64,000 bases of DNA, taken from Hydrangea macrophylla. Lineage: Eukaryota; Streptophyta; Magnoliopsida; Cornales; Hydrangeaceae. This document shows, one piece after another, positions 1 through 9,395 of this stretch; positions within the stretch are counted from its first letter, which is position 1, and every line of letters starts with the position of its first letter. A program made the position numbers and the translations under genes. Where the stretch lies: contig CM066984.1 in assembly GCA_033977485.1 (NCBI GenBank), positions 46,445,100-46,509,099 of the forward strand, read 5' to 3'. Below the pieces are notes generated by a model. The model worked only from the letters and a program-made list of their open reading frames with translations, made no database searches and was not told the DNA's origin.

Positions 1-34
1 AATAACGCAGTAAGCTAAATAATAGGTTCTAACA
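1..34 (-). repeat. Stub of the 3' LTR of the left copia element
   Basis: These 34 bases match the end of the 5' LTR at 5146-5179 with two mismatches. The rest of the LTR lies left of the window. Confidence 0.9.
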
Positions 35-45
35 CTCTCCCTCAA
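35..45 (-). other. Polypurine tract of the left copia element
   Basis: The minus strand reads GAGGGAGAG directly before the TGTTAGAAC start of the 3' LTR, the expected plus-strand priming position. Confidence 0.75.
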
Positions 46-99
46 GCTGGTACAAATATATCTCTCAAACCCAGCTTGCTAAGAGCAAAATGAAACTGT

Positions 100-774
100 C
101 TACTTCCAACCCCCTTCGTGAGAGTGTCTGCAAGCTGATCCCCCAGTCTTCACAAATAGAGTACAAATCACACCATTATTAATCTTCTCCTTGATAAAGT
201 GTCTGTCAATCTCCACATGTTTAGTCCGATCATGTTGCACTGGTTTGTGGGTGATGCTAATTGCAGACTTGTTATCACAATATAGCCTCATAGGTTCACG
301 GTGATCAAGTCTCAAGTCGGTTAAAAGTAACCTAATCCACAATAGTTCATACACTCCTTGTGCCATAACTCTGAACTCAGCCTCTGCACTAGACCTAGCC
401 ACCACATTCTGCTTCTTACTCCTCCAAGTGACAAGGTTGTCACCCATAAATATACAGTAGCCTGATGTGGATCTTCTGTCAGTCACAGAACCAGCCCAAT
501 CAACATCAGTATATGCCTCCACTCTAAGATGGTCATGCCTAGCAAAAAATAGACCCTTACCCGGAGCTGACTTCAAGTGTCTCAGAATTCTGAAGACAGC
601 ATCCATATGAGTCTCACGAGGAGCATGCATGAACTTACTTACAACACTGACCGCAAACGCAATGTCTGGACGGGTGTGAGAAAGATAGATGAGCCTTCCC
701 ATAAGTCTTTGATATCTCCCTTTATCTGCCTCTGCTCCACTACTATCATCACTTAATTTTTGGTTCGAATCCAT
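100..774 (-). CDS. Copia RT C-terminus and RNase H (224 aa)
   Basis: Holds 'GRLIYLSHTRPDIAFAVSVV' (residues 27-46), the RNase H start 'YTDVDWAGS', 'SSAEAEF' and 'CDNKSAI', all typical of copia RNase H. The C-terminus departs from the family after 'FVKTGG' (near position 148) because of a one-base shift. The expected 'LADTLTK' tail can be read in another frame. It is separated from the RT ORF by about 150 bases with a broken frame. Confidence 0.9.
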   Translation of the reverse strand: MDSNQKLSDDSSGAEADKGRYQRLMGRLIYLSHTRPDIAFAVSVVSKFMHAPRETHMDAVFRILRHLKSAPGKGLFFARHDHLRVEAYTDVDWAGSVTDRRSTSGYCIFMGDNLVTWRSKKQNVVARSSAEAEFRVMAQGVYELLWIRLLLTDLRLDHREPMRLYCDNKSAISITHKPVQHDRTKHVEIDRHFIKEKINNGVICTLFVKTGGSACRHSHEGGWK

Positions 775-928
775 TGGAGTGTCACATGCTCAGCTTCCAA
801 GCATTCCAGTCTCCTCCAACAAATCCAGTACATACTTTCTTTGAGAGAGAAAAATTCCATGTCTGGACCTAGCAACCTCAATTCCCAAAAAATATTTCAA
901 GGCTCCTAGATCTTTTATTTCAAACTCA

Positions 929-1435
929 CTAGACAAAAAACCTTTTTAACTTTTCCATCTCTTCCAGATCATCTCTAGTTAGAACAATATCATCAACATG
1001 CACAATCAAGGCCACTGTCTTTCCTTGTGATGAATGTTTGATGAATAATGTGTGAACTGCTTGACTCTGTTTAAAGCCATACCTTAGCATTGCCTGTGTA
1101 AATCTCTCAAACCATGCCCGTGGAGATTGCTTCAGGCCATATAACGACTTTCTGAGTCGGCACACCTTCCCTTCTGTCTTAGTGTCCTCAAAACTAGGAG
1201 GGATAGCCATGTACACTTCTTCATCAAGATCACCGTGAAGAAAAGCATTCTTCACATCAAACTGGTGAAGAGGCCATCCAAAGTTGGCTGCCAATGACAG
1301 TAGGATCCTTACAGAATTCATCTTGGCAACCTGAGCAAAGATCTCCTGATAATCAATCCCATATGTCTGAGTGAAACCTTTAGCAACAAGTCTGGCTTTG
1401 TACCTCTCAATAGAACCATTTGCTCTATGCTTCAC
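929..1435 (-). CDS. Copia reverse transcriptase fragment (168 aa)
   Basis: Contains the copia RT block '[19 protein letters not shown]' (residues 12-30), '[18 protein letters not shown]' (59-76) and '[12 protein letters not shown]' (97-108). The polymerase signature reads HVDD (146-149) instead of the usual YVDD, so the tyrosine is lost. The frame breaks soon after, before the thumb region. It would synthesise cDNA in the particle; as it stands it is likely dead. Confidence 0.9.
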   Translation of the reverse strand: MKHRANGSIERYKARLVAKGFTQTYGIDYQEIFAQVAKMNSVRILLSLAANFGWPLHQFDVKNAFLHGDLDEEVYMAIPPSFEDTKTEGKVCRLRKSLYGLKQSPRAWFERFTQAMLRYGFKQSQAVHTLFIKHSSQGKTVALIVHVDDIVLTRDDLEEMEKLKRFFV

Positions 1436-2114
1436 TGTGTACGGGCTTGTATCCCACGGTCCTTTTGCCCATAGGTAAACTCATCAATTCCCAAGTACCA
1501 TTCTTACGAAGAGCTTTCATCTCTTCGATCATTGGCAGTTTCCATTTGGGATCAGCAAGAGCATCTTGGACATTGTTAGGGACAAACACAGAAGCAATTT
1601 TTGAAAGAAAACTTTATAGGACGGAGACAAGTGGGAATAAGACACAAAATTAGAGATAGGATGTTGGGTACAAGTCCTAACACCCTTACATACTGCAATA
1701 GGGACATCAAGATCAGAATCAAACTCAGCAGGCATAGGTGAATAAGACTTATCAGAAATATCAAGAACAGGATCAGAATTACCTTGGTCCTCAACACGAG
1801 AAGGAGATGTCAATGGAAGAGTAGGAGTAATTTCTTTACATCTGGATTTACTCCATGCCCTTTTGAATACACCTTCAACTCCTTCCCTTTTTTAGTTGGA
1901 GTAAGATTACTTTCATTTTTCCTCTCATTTTCTACTTCATCCTCTCCCACATTACTTTCTCTCCTCTCATTTCTCCTCTCATTTTCAACTTCATGTTTTC
2001 CCACATTTTCTCCCTCATCACTTCCTCTCCTTTCCACAACCGGGACTGGGGAGAGTCATTTCTTCCTCATGCCACGACTCCCCCTGAAGAGGTAGACTCT
2101 GAATTAGATAAAGA
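1436..2114 (-). pseudogene. Decayed integrase-RT linker of the left copia element
   Basis: This stretch joins the integrase ORF to the RT ORF and has no continuous frame. A Glu/Asn/Lys-rich low-complexity part (about 1810-2040) fits the poorly conserved copia linker. The short ORFs here overlap in different frames, as expected for frameshift decay. Confidence 0.65.
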
Positions 2115-3875
2115 CTAGAAGTAAGATTGAGACTCATGGAAGGTAACATCTATGGAGACGAACCATTTCCTAGAGGGAGGATGATAGCATCGGTAACCTT
2201 TCTGGGTAGGAGAGTAACCCACAAATACACATTTGATAGACCGGAGGTCTAGTTTCCCCCGAGACGGAGAATGATTGTGGACAAAACAGACACAGCCAAA
2301 GACACGAGGAGTAATAGAGAACAGAGGAGATATATCGGAAAGGATTTCAATGGGTGCCCTTTTGTTTAGAACACGACTAGGGAGGCGATTAATGAGATAA
2401 GCCGCAGTTAACATAGCTTCACCCCAGTATGATTTAGGTGCATTAACCGAAAAAATTAAGGAGCGAGCAATATCAAGTAAATGACGATTCTTGCGTTCTG
2501 CCACCTTATTTTGTTGAGGGGTGTCGGTGCAAGATGTTTGAAGAATGATCCCATAAGAACAGAAATAATCAGCCAAACCCGAGTCTATGTATTCACCCCC
2601 TTGGTCAGACCTGAGAATCTTTAAAGTCGTTCCAAATTGTGTACACACCATTTTATGAAATGCTTTAAAAATGGAAAAAACTTCCCTTTTTTCTTTCATC
2701 ATATAAAGCCAAGTTATATGAGAGTAATCATCCACAAAAATGACAAACCATCTATGACCTTTCAAAGATAAAACACGAGAAGGACCCCATACATCAGACT
2801 GAACTAAAGCAAACAGAACAAAACTTTTATTACTATTGGGAGCAAACGAAGCTCTGTGATGTTTCCCAAGTTGACATGTCTCACATAGAAAATCAGAAAC
2901 ATTTTTATTTAAGACTAAGGAAGGAAACAAATGCTTTAATAAATGAAAAGATGGATGTCCTAAACGCTTATGCCAAAGATGAGTGTCTTCAGCTTTATTT
3001 CCTGAGACAACTGTGTGATGAGCTATCGGTCCTCCAGAAACATAAAGGCCACTCTCCTCTTTACCACTGCCAATCGTCCTCCCCGTGGAAAGATCCTGAA
3101 AGACACAATGAGAGGGAAAAAATGTTATACTGCACTTGAGACCCTGTGTAAGACGACTGATAGATAACAAATTATGAGAAAAATTTGGAACATGTAAAGC
3201 AGAGGAAGGAGGTAAGGTTGGAGTCGCACGAATAGTACCCTTCTCCGAAATAGAGGAAAAAGTACCGTCGGCAATCCGAACTTTATCTCTTCCTGAACAC
3301 GGTGTATAATCAGAAAAAATATCAAAACATCTAGACATGTGCTCGGAAGCACCCGAATCAATAATCCAAGGAGAAGGAGAGTGAGACAAGAATGCTCTTG
3401 CTGATGTGACACCTGTACCTGACTGATCAAAAGCAGTAGAGATACCTGCAGATGCAGAGGTAGTAGTAGAGGAAGTGCGACGAGCCATCAAGTTCCTCAG
3501 AGCCTCCTCCACCTCAGAGGCAGTAAACATAGCTGGGGGAGTAGTAGATAGAGATTGATCAATTGGCTCTGGGGCTGAAGGATCCACAGTAGAAGAGTGA
3601 TGAGCATGAGCATTACGGCCATTAAACCGTCCGCCACGACCCCTAGACTGGCCAGAACGACCCCCTCGACCCCCGGGGCTACCCCGAGCTCCAGGTGGAT
3701 AATCATGTAGTTTATAGCATGTAGCTCTGGTATGATATTTGGTATTACAATAGTCACAGAACTGCTTAGATTTATCTTCGGAAGTAGACTCACTTGGATT
3801 GTCACGGCCACGGTTCCCATCCCTCTGGGAAGCCGAAATAAGAGCAGATTGCTCTGTAGAAGTAGAGGGAAGCAT
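2115..3875 (-). CDS. Copia gag zinc knuckle, protease and integrase (586 aa)
   Basis: Central part of the copia polyprotein. Visible in order: a CX2CX4HX4C zinc knuckle at residues 40-53; a Gly/Arg-rich stretch at 61-90; the aspartic protease motif DSGA at 173-176; a GAG-pre-integrase region around 300-310 (HLWHKRLGHPS); an integrase zinc-finger CxxC at 331-334; and integrase core acidic residues D361, D424 and E460 with 35 residues between the last two. The catalytic residues look intact. It is in the same frame as the upstream gag, separated by one UAG. It stops at 2115 where the integrase tail should run into the RT linker, which is frameshifted. Confidence 0.92.
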   Translation of the reverse strand: MLPSTSTEQSALISASQRDGNRGRDNPSESTSEDKSKQFCDYCNTKYHTRATCYKLHDYPPGARGSPGGRGGRSGQSRGRGGRFNGRNAHAHHSSTVDPSAPEPIDQSLSTTPPAMFTASEVEEALRNLMARRTSSTTTSASAGISTAFDQSGTGVTSARAFLSHSPSPWIIDSGASEHMSRCFDIFSDYTPCSGRDKVRIADGTFSSISEKGTIRATPTLPPSSALHVPNFSHNLLSISRLTQGLKCSITFFPSHCVFQDLSTGRTIGSGKEESGLYVSGGPIAHHTVVSGNKAEDTHLWHKRLGHPSFHLLKHLFPSLVLNKNVSDFLCETCQLGKHHRASFAPNSNKSFVLFALVQSDVWGPSRVLSLKGHRWFVIFVDDYSHITWLYMMKEKREVFSIFKAFHKMVCTQFGTTLKILRSDQGGEYIDSGLADYFCSYGIILQTSCTDTPQQNKVAERKNRHLLDIARSLIFSVNAPKSYWGEAMLTAAYLINRLPSRVLNKRAPIEILSDISPLFSITPRVFGCVCFVHNHSPSRGKLDLRSIKCVFVGYSPTQKGYRCYHPPSRKWFVSIDVTFHESQSYF

Positions 3876-3899
3876 AGCAGAACGACAACTTTCCTCGTT

Positions 3900-4541
3900 C
3901 TAGACATAAGCAAAAGCCTCCTGAAGAGAAGGGAGAGGTTCCATTCCCAAGACCCGACTGCGAACTGGATCAAAATTTGAGTGAAGTCCCTCAAGGAACT
4001 TAAAAATCCGTTCTTCAATAACAAGCTTATTATAGGCCACAGAGTCAGTACGACAAACGGGCTTGAAGTCTAATAAGTGGTCCAATCGTTTCCAATTGGT
4101 GGAGAGAGAAGTGTAGTACTGAAACTGTTCGGATCTACCAATCAATCGTCGCAACTCAAAAATCTGTGCCGAGTTCCCCTTGCGGGAATAAGTATTGGCC
4201 ATGGTCTCCCAAATATCTTGGGCAGTCGCCATGTCCAAGAAATCTTCGGTGATCTCAGGTTTCATAGAATGACATAGCCAAGTCATGACAGTGGAGTTCT
4301 CCATCTCCCACTTGTCATAGGTGGCATCCTCGGTGGACGGTGCTTTAATCTCTCCATTGATGTAACCCATCTTCCCTCGGCCCTTCAGGGACATAACCAA
4401 TGATCCTGACCATGCCACATAATTTTGGCCATTAAAGAGGCTCTCGCTGGGAGGAACAACATAAGTTTCACTCCTAGAGGTCGCGGTAGATTTATCAGGG
4501 TCATCAGACATTGTGAATAATCTCAAGAATACCCGCAACAA
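3900..4541 (-). CDS. Copia gag N-terminal part (213 aa)
   Basis: Retrotransposon Gag of the left copia element. It starts at an ATG and has the copia-type Gag pattern: an N-terminal 'SESLFNGQNYVAWSGSL' segment, then 'ATAQDIWETMANTYSRKGN', then helical residues to about 205. Gag forms the cytoplasmic particle. The frame ends at a UAG (3900-3902), but the next codons in the same frame continue into the zinc-knuckle ORF at 2115-3875. Gag and pol were therefore one frame and a single stop now separates them. It is probably inactive. Confidence 0.88.
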   Translation of the reverse strand: MLRVFLRLFTMSDDPDKSTATSRSETYVVPPSESLFNGQNYVAWSGSLVMSLKGRGKMGYINGEIKAPSTEDATYDKWEMENSTVMTWLCHSMKPEITEDFLDMATAQDIWETMANTYSRKGNSAQIFELRRLIGRSEQFQYYTSLSTNWKRLDHLLDFKPVCRTDSVAYNKLVIEERIFKFLEGLHSNFDPVRSRVLGMEPLPSLQEAFAYV

Positions 4542-5021
4542 TCAACTCACAATGGAATTAAAAAAAAATTGACAGAATAGGAGCACCCACGAAACAGAAA
4601 CAATCAGATTACCATGGAGGATCCACCAACAATATGTACGATCTGATTAAATGGCCCATAAAAAGGACCAAAGAACTGCTGAGAAGTTAACCTTCTATCA
4701 AAGCGAAGGCTGGATTGGAGTTGGTAGTGGCTATGGGGTTGTCGGCTGGATGGGAGAAGGGATTAGAGGGCTGCGCAGGGGTCACTAGGGCATGGGTGAC
4801 CTTCAGTTATGGCTGGAGGAGGGAAAATGTGGTGCGGCGAGTGGCTGGTGGGTGGTATAGGTTGCGATGCAGGGTGGGAAGGGTGTTTAGGGTTCGGCGA
4901 GAGGCTGGGTGGCCAGATGGGTGGTGGCGCAGCCCCTAGGGGCTGGGTTTGGTGGTGGTGATGTAGGTGATGAGGCGCAGGTGGTGGTGGTGATGGTGGT
5001 TGTAACCCTACTTTAGGGTGG
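4542..5021 (-). other. 5' untranslated leader of the left copia element
   Basis: About 480 bases between the primer-binding site and the gag ATG, noncoding. The part at 4690-5010 is strongly purine-biased on the + strand and made of GGTGG/GGCTGG-like words, unlike the rest of the element. No conserved motif is recognised. Confidence 0.7.
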
Positions 5022-5032
5022 CTTTGATACCA
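5022..5032 (-). other. Primer-binding site, copia type
   Basis: The minus strand reads TGGTATCAAAG directly after the LTR. This resembles the initiator-tRNA-Met complement (TGGTATCAGAG) used by most plant copia elements. Confidence 0.85.
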
Positions 5033-5179
5033 TGTAGAAAATAATAATAGAAGAACATAGGAGACTAATGAGCCTCCAGTATATTATATATTAGTCTAGA
5101 AAGACAATTACACAAATACCTTTATAGGGAAAAATGAAAAATTACAATAACGCAGTAAACTAAATAATAAGTTCTAACA
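5033..5179 (-). repeat. 5' LTR of the left copia element (147 bp)
   Basis: On the minus strand it runs from TGTTAGAACTT to TTTTCTACA, giving TG...CA ends, and is followed directly by the primer-binding site. The same TGTTAGAACC end reappears at 34-25 next to a polypurine tract, which confirms the LTR. The length is short for a plant LTR but seen in some copia lineages. Confidence 0.93.
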
Positions 5180-5403
5180 ACAGATACTGGTGAATTCACC
5201 ACGAACATTTTGGTTGTGTATGTAGAACAAGAGTTCAGAACAGAATCAGCAAACTCGGAATCATAAAACTAGTGTTGGCTGTTCTGGAAATCAAAGTAGA
5301 AATTTAGTCATGCCCAATTGTCTCTAGAAATTATAAACACAGATTGAACCAGTAATTTATTTTGATGTGGCTGACATATAAATTTGATGGTCATCTGGTG
5401 CAG

Positions 5404-6711
5404 GGAGTAACTGGATTTTGCTTGGCCATACAGCGAGCTGATGGAGATATTGGAACAATCGGTCGTAAGTGTGCGCTTTTCTTTTGCCGTGATAGAATCT
5501 CACTCCATTCAATTAGGATTACATCCACATCTTTTCTTTGCAGAGAACTTCATGACAGGTTACCGAATGGTATTTGATAGGGAAAACTTGAAGCTGGGCT
5601 GGTCACGTTCCAATTGTGAGTACTCAAGCTCTTAATGATATAAATATTCAGTGATATATCGCAGTCAACGAGGCTCATGATTGTTGTACTCTTGTGTCAT
5701 TCCGTAAATGTCAATAGCCCATTCAGTATTTAGGTCAAAATTTAGCTTGATGACTTGAATGATTTCTTTTAGCTGGAATCCTTTTGAGCTCATAATCCAC
5801 TTGTTTGTGTGACTTTAGTTCCCTTTTGACTTACACATTTGAAGTTGTTGAATAAGTCGAATAGACAACTATTTCAACTGACCAAATTGGGCTGAAAAAG
5901 TGAAGAAGTTTTTAGGGAAACCAAGTATATAGTTGTGTCAAAGTCTCCATCCTGTTACTGCTTGCCTATAGATGTAACAACATCATCTGGACTTTTGTAG
6001 CTAAGCATATGTTGTAAATGTCGATAGCTATATTTCATTGTATCGGGAAATGGATAACAATTTCCTTTTCTAGCTAGTGCCGTTACCCGGAGTGGAGTGG
6101 GTCACACAACTCACAAGAACTCTTTTGTAGGATAATTTTTTTCATGTGATAGTTAAATCGCCCTCTATGATTGATTTGAATCATACGTGGCTCTCAAGAG
6201 GGTCTCACAGATATGAAGAAATCACAGTGGTCGTCGCTTAGGATAATTTCTCCTTTTTGCGGGTTATCCTATTATCATTTTTTGTTCCTATCCTGGCTCA
6301 AACATTCCTATATTGTGGTTTTTTCTGCTATTTATCCGTTAGCTACAAAAGCCACTTGAAAATGCTCTTATTATGTTGCTGTGAACCCATCAGACGTTGG
6401 GGTGGGTGTTTTAGTGAGAAGGGAGGCTTCCATTCGCGTAAAACATAAGTTTGCCATTTTACATTGTAGGTCAAGATCTTAGTGACGGTAAGAGAATGCC
6501 ATTGACTCCACCGCCCAATGGTGGAGCCCTGAACCCATTACCGACAACCGAGCAGCAGAGCAACCCTGGTGGGCATGCAGTTGCTCCTGCTGTTGCTGGA
6601 AGGACTCCCTCAAAACCCTCAGTTGCCTCCACTGTCCTAATTTCATCACAGTCATGTTTACTGAGGTTGCTGCTTCTGCTGCTATTGTTGCAGAGACTCT
6701 TCTCAGCCTGA
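5404..6711 (+). CDS. A1-family aspartic protease, C-terminal three exons (APF1-like, GPI-anchor signal)
   Basis: Three exons splice cleanly: 5404-5464, 5544-5615 and 6470-6711, stop TGA 6709-6711. Junctions are c|gtaagt...ttgcag|ag (making a Gln codon) and t|gtgagt...attgtag|gt (making a Cys codon). The product reads 'FCLAIQRADGDIGTIG', then 'QNFMTGYRMVFDRENLKLG' and 'WSRSNC', the conserved end of plant pepsin-type proteases. A Pro-rich linker follows, then a C-terminal Leu-rich stretch ending RLFSA, which fits a GPI-anchor signal and so a secreted, membrane-tethered enzyme. The catalytic Asp residues are on upstream exons outside the window. The antisense copia element ends 224 bases before the first visible exon, so it lies in the upstream intron. 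Identification comes from motif memory, not a search. Confidence 0.85.
5616..6469 (+). other. Last intron of the aspartic protease gene
   Basis: 854 bases, GTGAGT donor and TTGTAG acceptor. If it is retained the frame reads C-E-Y-S-S-S and stops at 5633-5635, so a shorter protein without the GPI signal is possible. No other gene is seen in the intron. Confidence 0.75.
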
Positions 6712-6891
6712 CTTGGATACTGGCCTTCTTTGGTGAGTCTATCCATGTAGTTTTTTATTTTCTTTGTAAATTCTGTTACCTCTTATTGTTATTGTTTTCT
6801 GTATTTTGCTTCTTGTTTACTTTTTATACTTCTGGGTAATGTCGGTTGGGATTTCTAGAATCACATATAGTGTCCTTGTTCAAACACCCCC

Positions 6892-6924
<33 letters not shown>

Positions 6925-7868
6925 AGTAATTTTCATAGTGGTGGTTATGAGAATGCATTTGTTTTAGTTACCAGGATTCCTTGCTGCTGATTAGTATCAC
7001 ATATTATCATTTTCTTTTGAAGTTCCTTGTGTTATGGGTATTCTGATATTTGTTGCTAGCTTTGTAACTATGTGAGCTGATGTTGTGCTTGTGACGTTTG
7101 ACCAAATATTGTTCTCTTCTATTTCACCCAAAAAAGAAATGAAAAAGAATAAGAAAGGAATTGTTTGGGAGAGTAGGAAGATTATTTCACTCCATTAAAA
7201 ACTGGTTCCGCTGTTCTGGGCAGAGGACGATTGACTAATCATTGTTTGTTTTGTGTTCCCCCATTCCAAATATGGTCCTATCTATGTTTGCGTGCTAAAG
7301 CATTAAATATCAAAGGAATATTCTATGTTATATCCTAGTAGTTTATGATATATCGTACATACTAGTGGTTTTGATGCTAAAATGTTGGTACTTGGGGTTC
7401 TAGAATATTGAATCATTTGCAAAATAGTGGTTTCCAAAAGAAGTGCCAAAATATTGTAACTGGGATGTATGAGACATTGTTTAGGATTTATCATAGGTTT
7501 AAATATCAAAAGGTCAAATCCAAGGAGGTTCAGTACATGACATCTCTTAACAGATGCATTTGTTTTCTCTGTCTAACCCCTCTATTATTGCATAATGACC
7601 ATTAAAAAATGTAATGCCTACTTACAAAAGTCCAAAAGACAGCTGATACCTGGACTCTGTCAAACAAGACTCACGAAGAAACTTATGTTTGTAATGTGTA
7701 CCTGTACTTTCATAAATAAGTCTGGTTGGTTCTTTTGAAATGGCATATATAAGCAATGATATGTTATGGACTTTAGCACTGAATAATAAGTTTCTATAAT
7801 GTTTCGACGATTCATGAACTGGTTTAGCAAAATATATATATATATATATATATTATTGGGGTTTGTAT
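6712..7868. other. 3' flank of the protease gene; includes a C31 homopolymer
   Basis: No gene is seen. An uninterrupted C run lies at 6894-6924 and a TA dinucleotide run at about 7832-7853. Short ORFs here lack codon structure. The first few hundred bases are probably 3' UTR, but I cannot place the poly(A) site. Confidence 0.6.
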
Positions 7869-7877
7869 TTGATTTAA

Positions 7878-8018
7878 GGGCAATGCTAGGGGCACTAACA
7901 ACTTCCACTAACACTTACTAACACACTCTATCTCTGCGGACCCCACAGTACCACTAGGAGAGAGATAGAGTGTGTTAGTAAGTGTTAGTGGAAGTTGTTA
8001 GTGTCCCAAATATTACTC
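7878..8018. mobile_element. MITE, Mutator-like (141 bp, 9-bp TSD)
   Basis: Two 43-base arms (7893-7935 and 7961-8003) are perfect inverted repeats around a 25-base loop. The element is flanked by an exact 9-bp direct repeat ttgatttaa (7869-7877, 8019-8027). A 9-bp TSD is the Mutator hallmark. The outer termini (GGGCAATGCTAGGG and GAGTAATATTTGGG, read inward) match those of the MITE at 14559. Confidence 0.92.
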
Positions 8019-8207
8019 TTGATTTAAATACCTATGGTTCGTACGCTAACTTATCGGCTGCTACATCTAAATTCATAGGGTTTGGCCTTTTCTGCAATTA
8101 TTAATAGAGGTGGGTACTTAAATGGGTTTGAAGGTTGTCCACAGGTTAGACAACCTGATGGTTAAGTTTTCAATTCACCGTTGAATAACAAAATTTTGGT
8201 AGATTTA

Positions 8208-8445
8208 TTTATTTATTTATTTTTTTTTTGACTGGTGTCACAGGGTCCTGTGATTGGGGTTTAGTAGAGAAATACTCTTTCTCGGGTTAGCAGTTAGTAA
8301 CACACACACACAGAAACGGGGCGCGAAAGAACAGGGGAGCCAAAGTCCTCATTAAAGAAACACTCCCTAATGCGGTCCCAGGATTCGAACCCACAACCAC
8401 CCAATTGGGGGTATGGATCCTGGCTATCTCAATTAGGTGAGATGG
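8208..8445 (-). mobile_element. tRNA-derived SINE with 14-bp TSD
   Basis: Flanked by an exact direct repeat ttttggtagattta (8194-8207, 8446-8459). On the minus strand it begins near a box-A-like TAGCCAGG and has a perfect pol III box B, GGTTCGAATCC (8391-8381). It ends in an A-rich (AAAT)n tail next to the left TSD. Together these define a SINE; the family is not assigned. Confidence 0.9.
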
Positions 8446-8504
8446 TTTTGGTAGATTTATGGTATGAGCTGTTTAAGCTAAGGATAATAAAAATGGTAAA
8501 AACC

Positions 8505-8696
8505 AACAGTCACGTAGATTAGCTGGCAAAGGGGCTATTCTAGCTTAATCAAGGTCTCGAGTTCGAGTTTTGGGTATGCAGCTATGATTAAATATTTGTT
8601 GAGAGTTTTGTCGCCCTAACGGGTCTTATCCGACTTGACTCGAATTAGTCAGAGTCCAATTTGATTCCGGATGGAGATCTAGAACCAAAAAAAGAA
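8505..8696 (+). mobile_element. Possible second SINE
   Basis: The plus strand has a degenerate box-B-like GAGTTCGAGTT near 8557-8568, about 45 bases after TTAGCTGGCAAAGG, which resembles box A. It ends in an A-rich stretch. A short ggtaaaaa occurs on both sides (about 8495 and 8697) and may be a TSD, but it is low-complexity. Confidence 0.4.
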
Positions 8697-8941
8697 GGTA
8701 AAAAATGGTGGCTTGACTTTGGTGGATTCATGTGCCTGACTACTTTGATTTGTCTATCAAAAAAAGATCCAACAACCATCACAGAGCAACTTCACATGAA
8801 CTAATATCTTTCTTTTGAGCGCTGTTATGGCTTCTAATTTTGTATCAAGTATTATTACATATGATAGTAGGACAAATTGAACTAACTTCCAATGAAATAA
8901 GATAGTTCCACATTATTAAATGTGATTTCACTAAATATAAG

Positions 8942-9395
8942 TGTAAGAAATATGTGACCACACGGGTACCTATATATCATTCGACCGGGTCCAATGGGCT
9001 TTGGCTTTTGGAGCCCTAGAGTTTGGTTATTATGTGTGTATGTATATATATATATATATATATGATATACACAGACATATACAGTGATCCCTAATAGATT
9101 GGCCAGCCTCTCTCCCCTCTCTCTCTCTCCCCTCTCTCTCACGGTTTTCTCTTTCTTGGCCATCACCACTGGAGCTATGGGATTTAGCGCGTGACATTGA
9201 TGGAGACCGCTCCAGTAGCGTCCACTACGACCTAGGCGAAGCACAAGGGAGTACACGGAAGCGATATAGGTGCAGCAGGTTTGTGGTTCTTGATTGGGCT
9301 CGTAACAACACCGACTCGTCGATCCCGTCGGGCTATATTCTGCTAGGTAAGTGACCTAAACTCGACTCCATGCTTGTGTGCATAATTTTTCTACA
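8942..9395 (+). repeat. 5' LTR of the decayed copia element
   Basis: 454 bases; contains a (TA)n run at about 9042-9063 and CT-rich tracts. It aligns with 13657-14094 with scattered substitutions and small gaps. Confidence 0.93.

Larger units (their letters stand above)
1..5179 (-). mobile_element. Ty1/copia LTR retrotransposon, partly degraded, cut by the left window edge
   Basis: Read on the minus strand the order is LTR (5179-5033), primer-binding site (5032-5022), gag, zinc knuckle, protease, integrase, reverse transcriptase, RNase H, polypurine tract (45-35) and the first 34 bases of the 3' LTR. The gag-protease-integrase-RT-RNase H order is the Ty1/copia order. The coding region is broken by an in-frame stop after gag, by frameshifts in the integrase-RT linker and by a frameshift near the RNase H end. 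The 34 visible bases of the 3' LTR differ from the 5' LTR at two positions. The flank after the 5' LTR is acaga (5180-5184); its partner lies off-window. Confidence 0.95.

Noticed and set aside
8381..8391. A tRNA gene at the box B match
   Set aside because: Only box B is tRNA-like; there is no acceptor stem or anticodon arm, and the 14-bp TSD and A-rich tail show a SINE.
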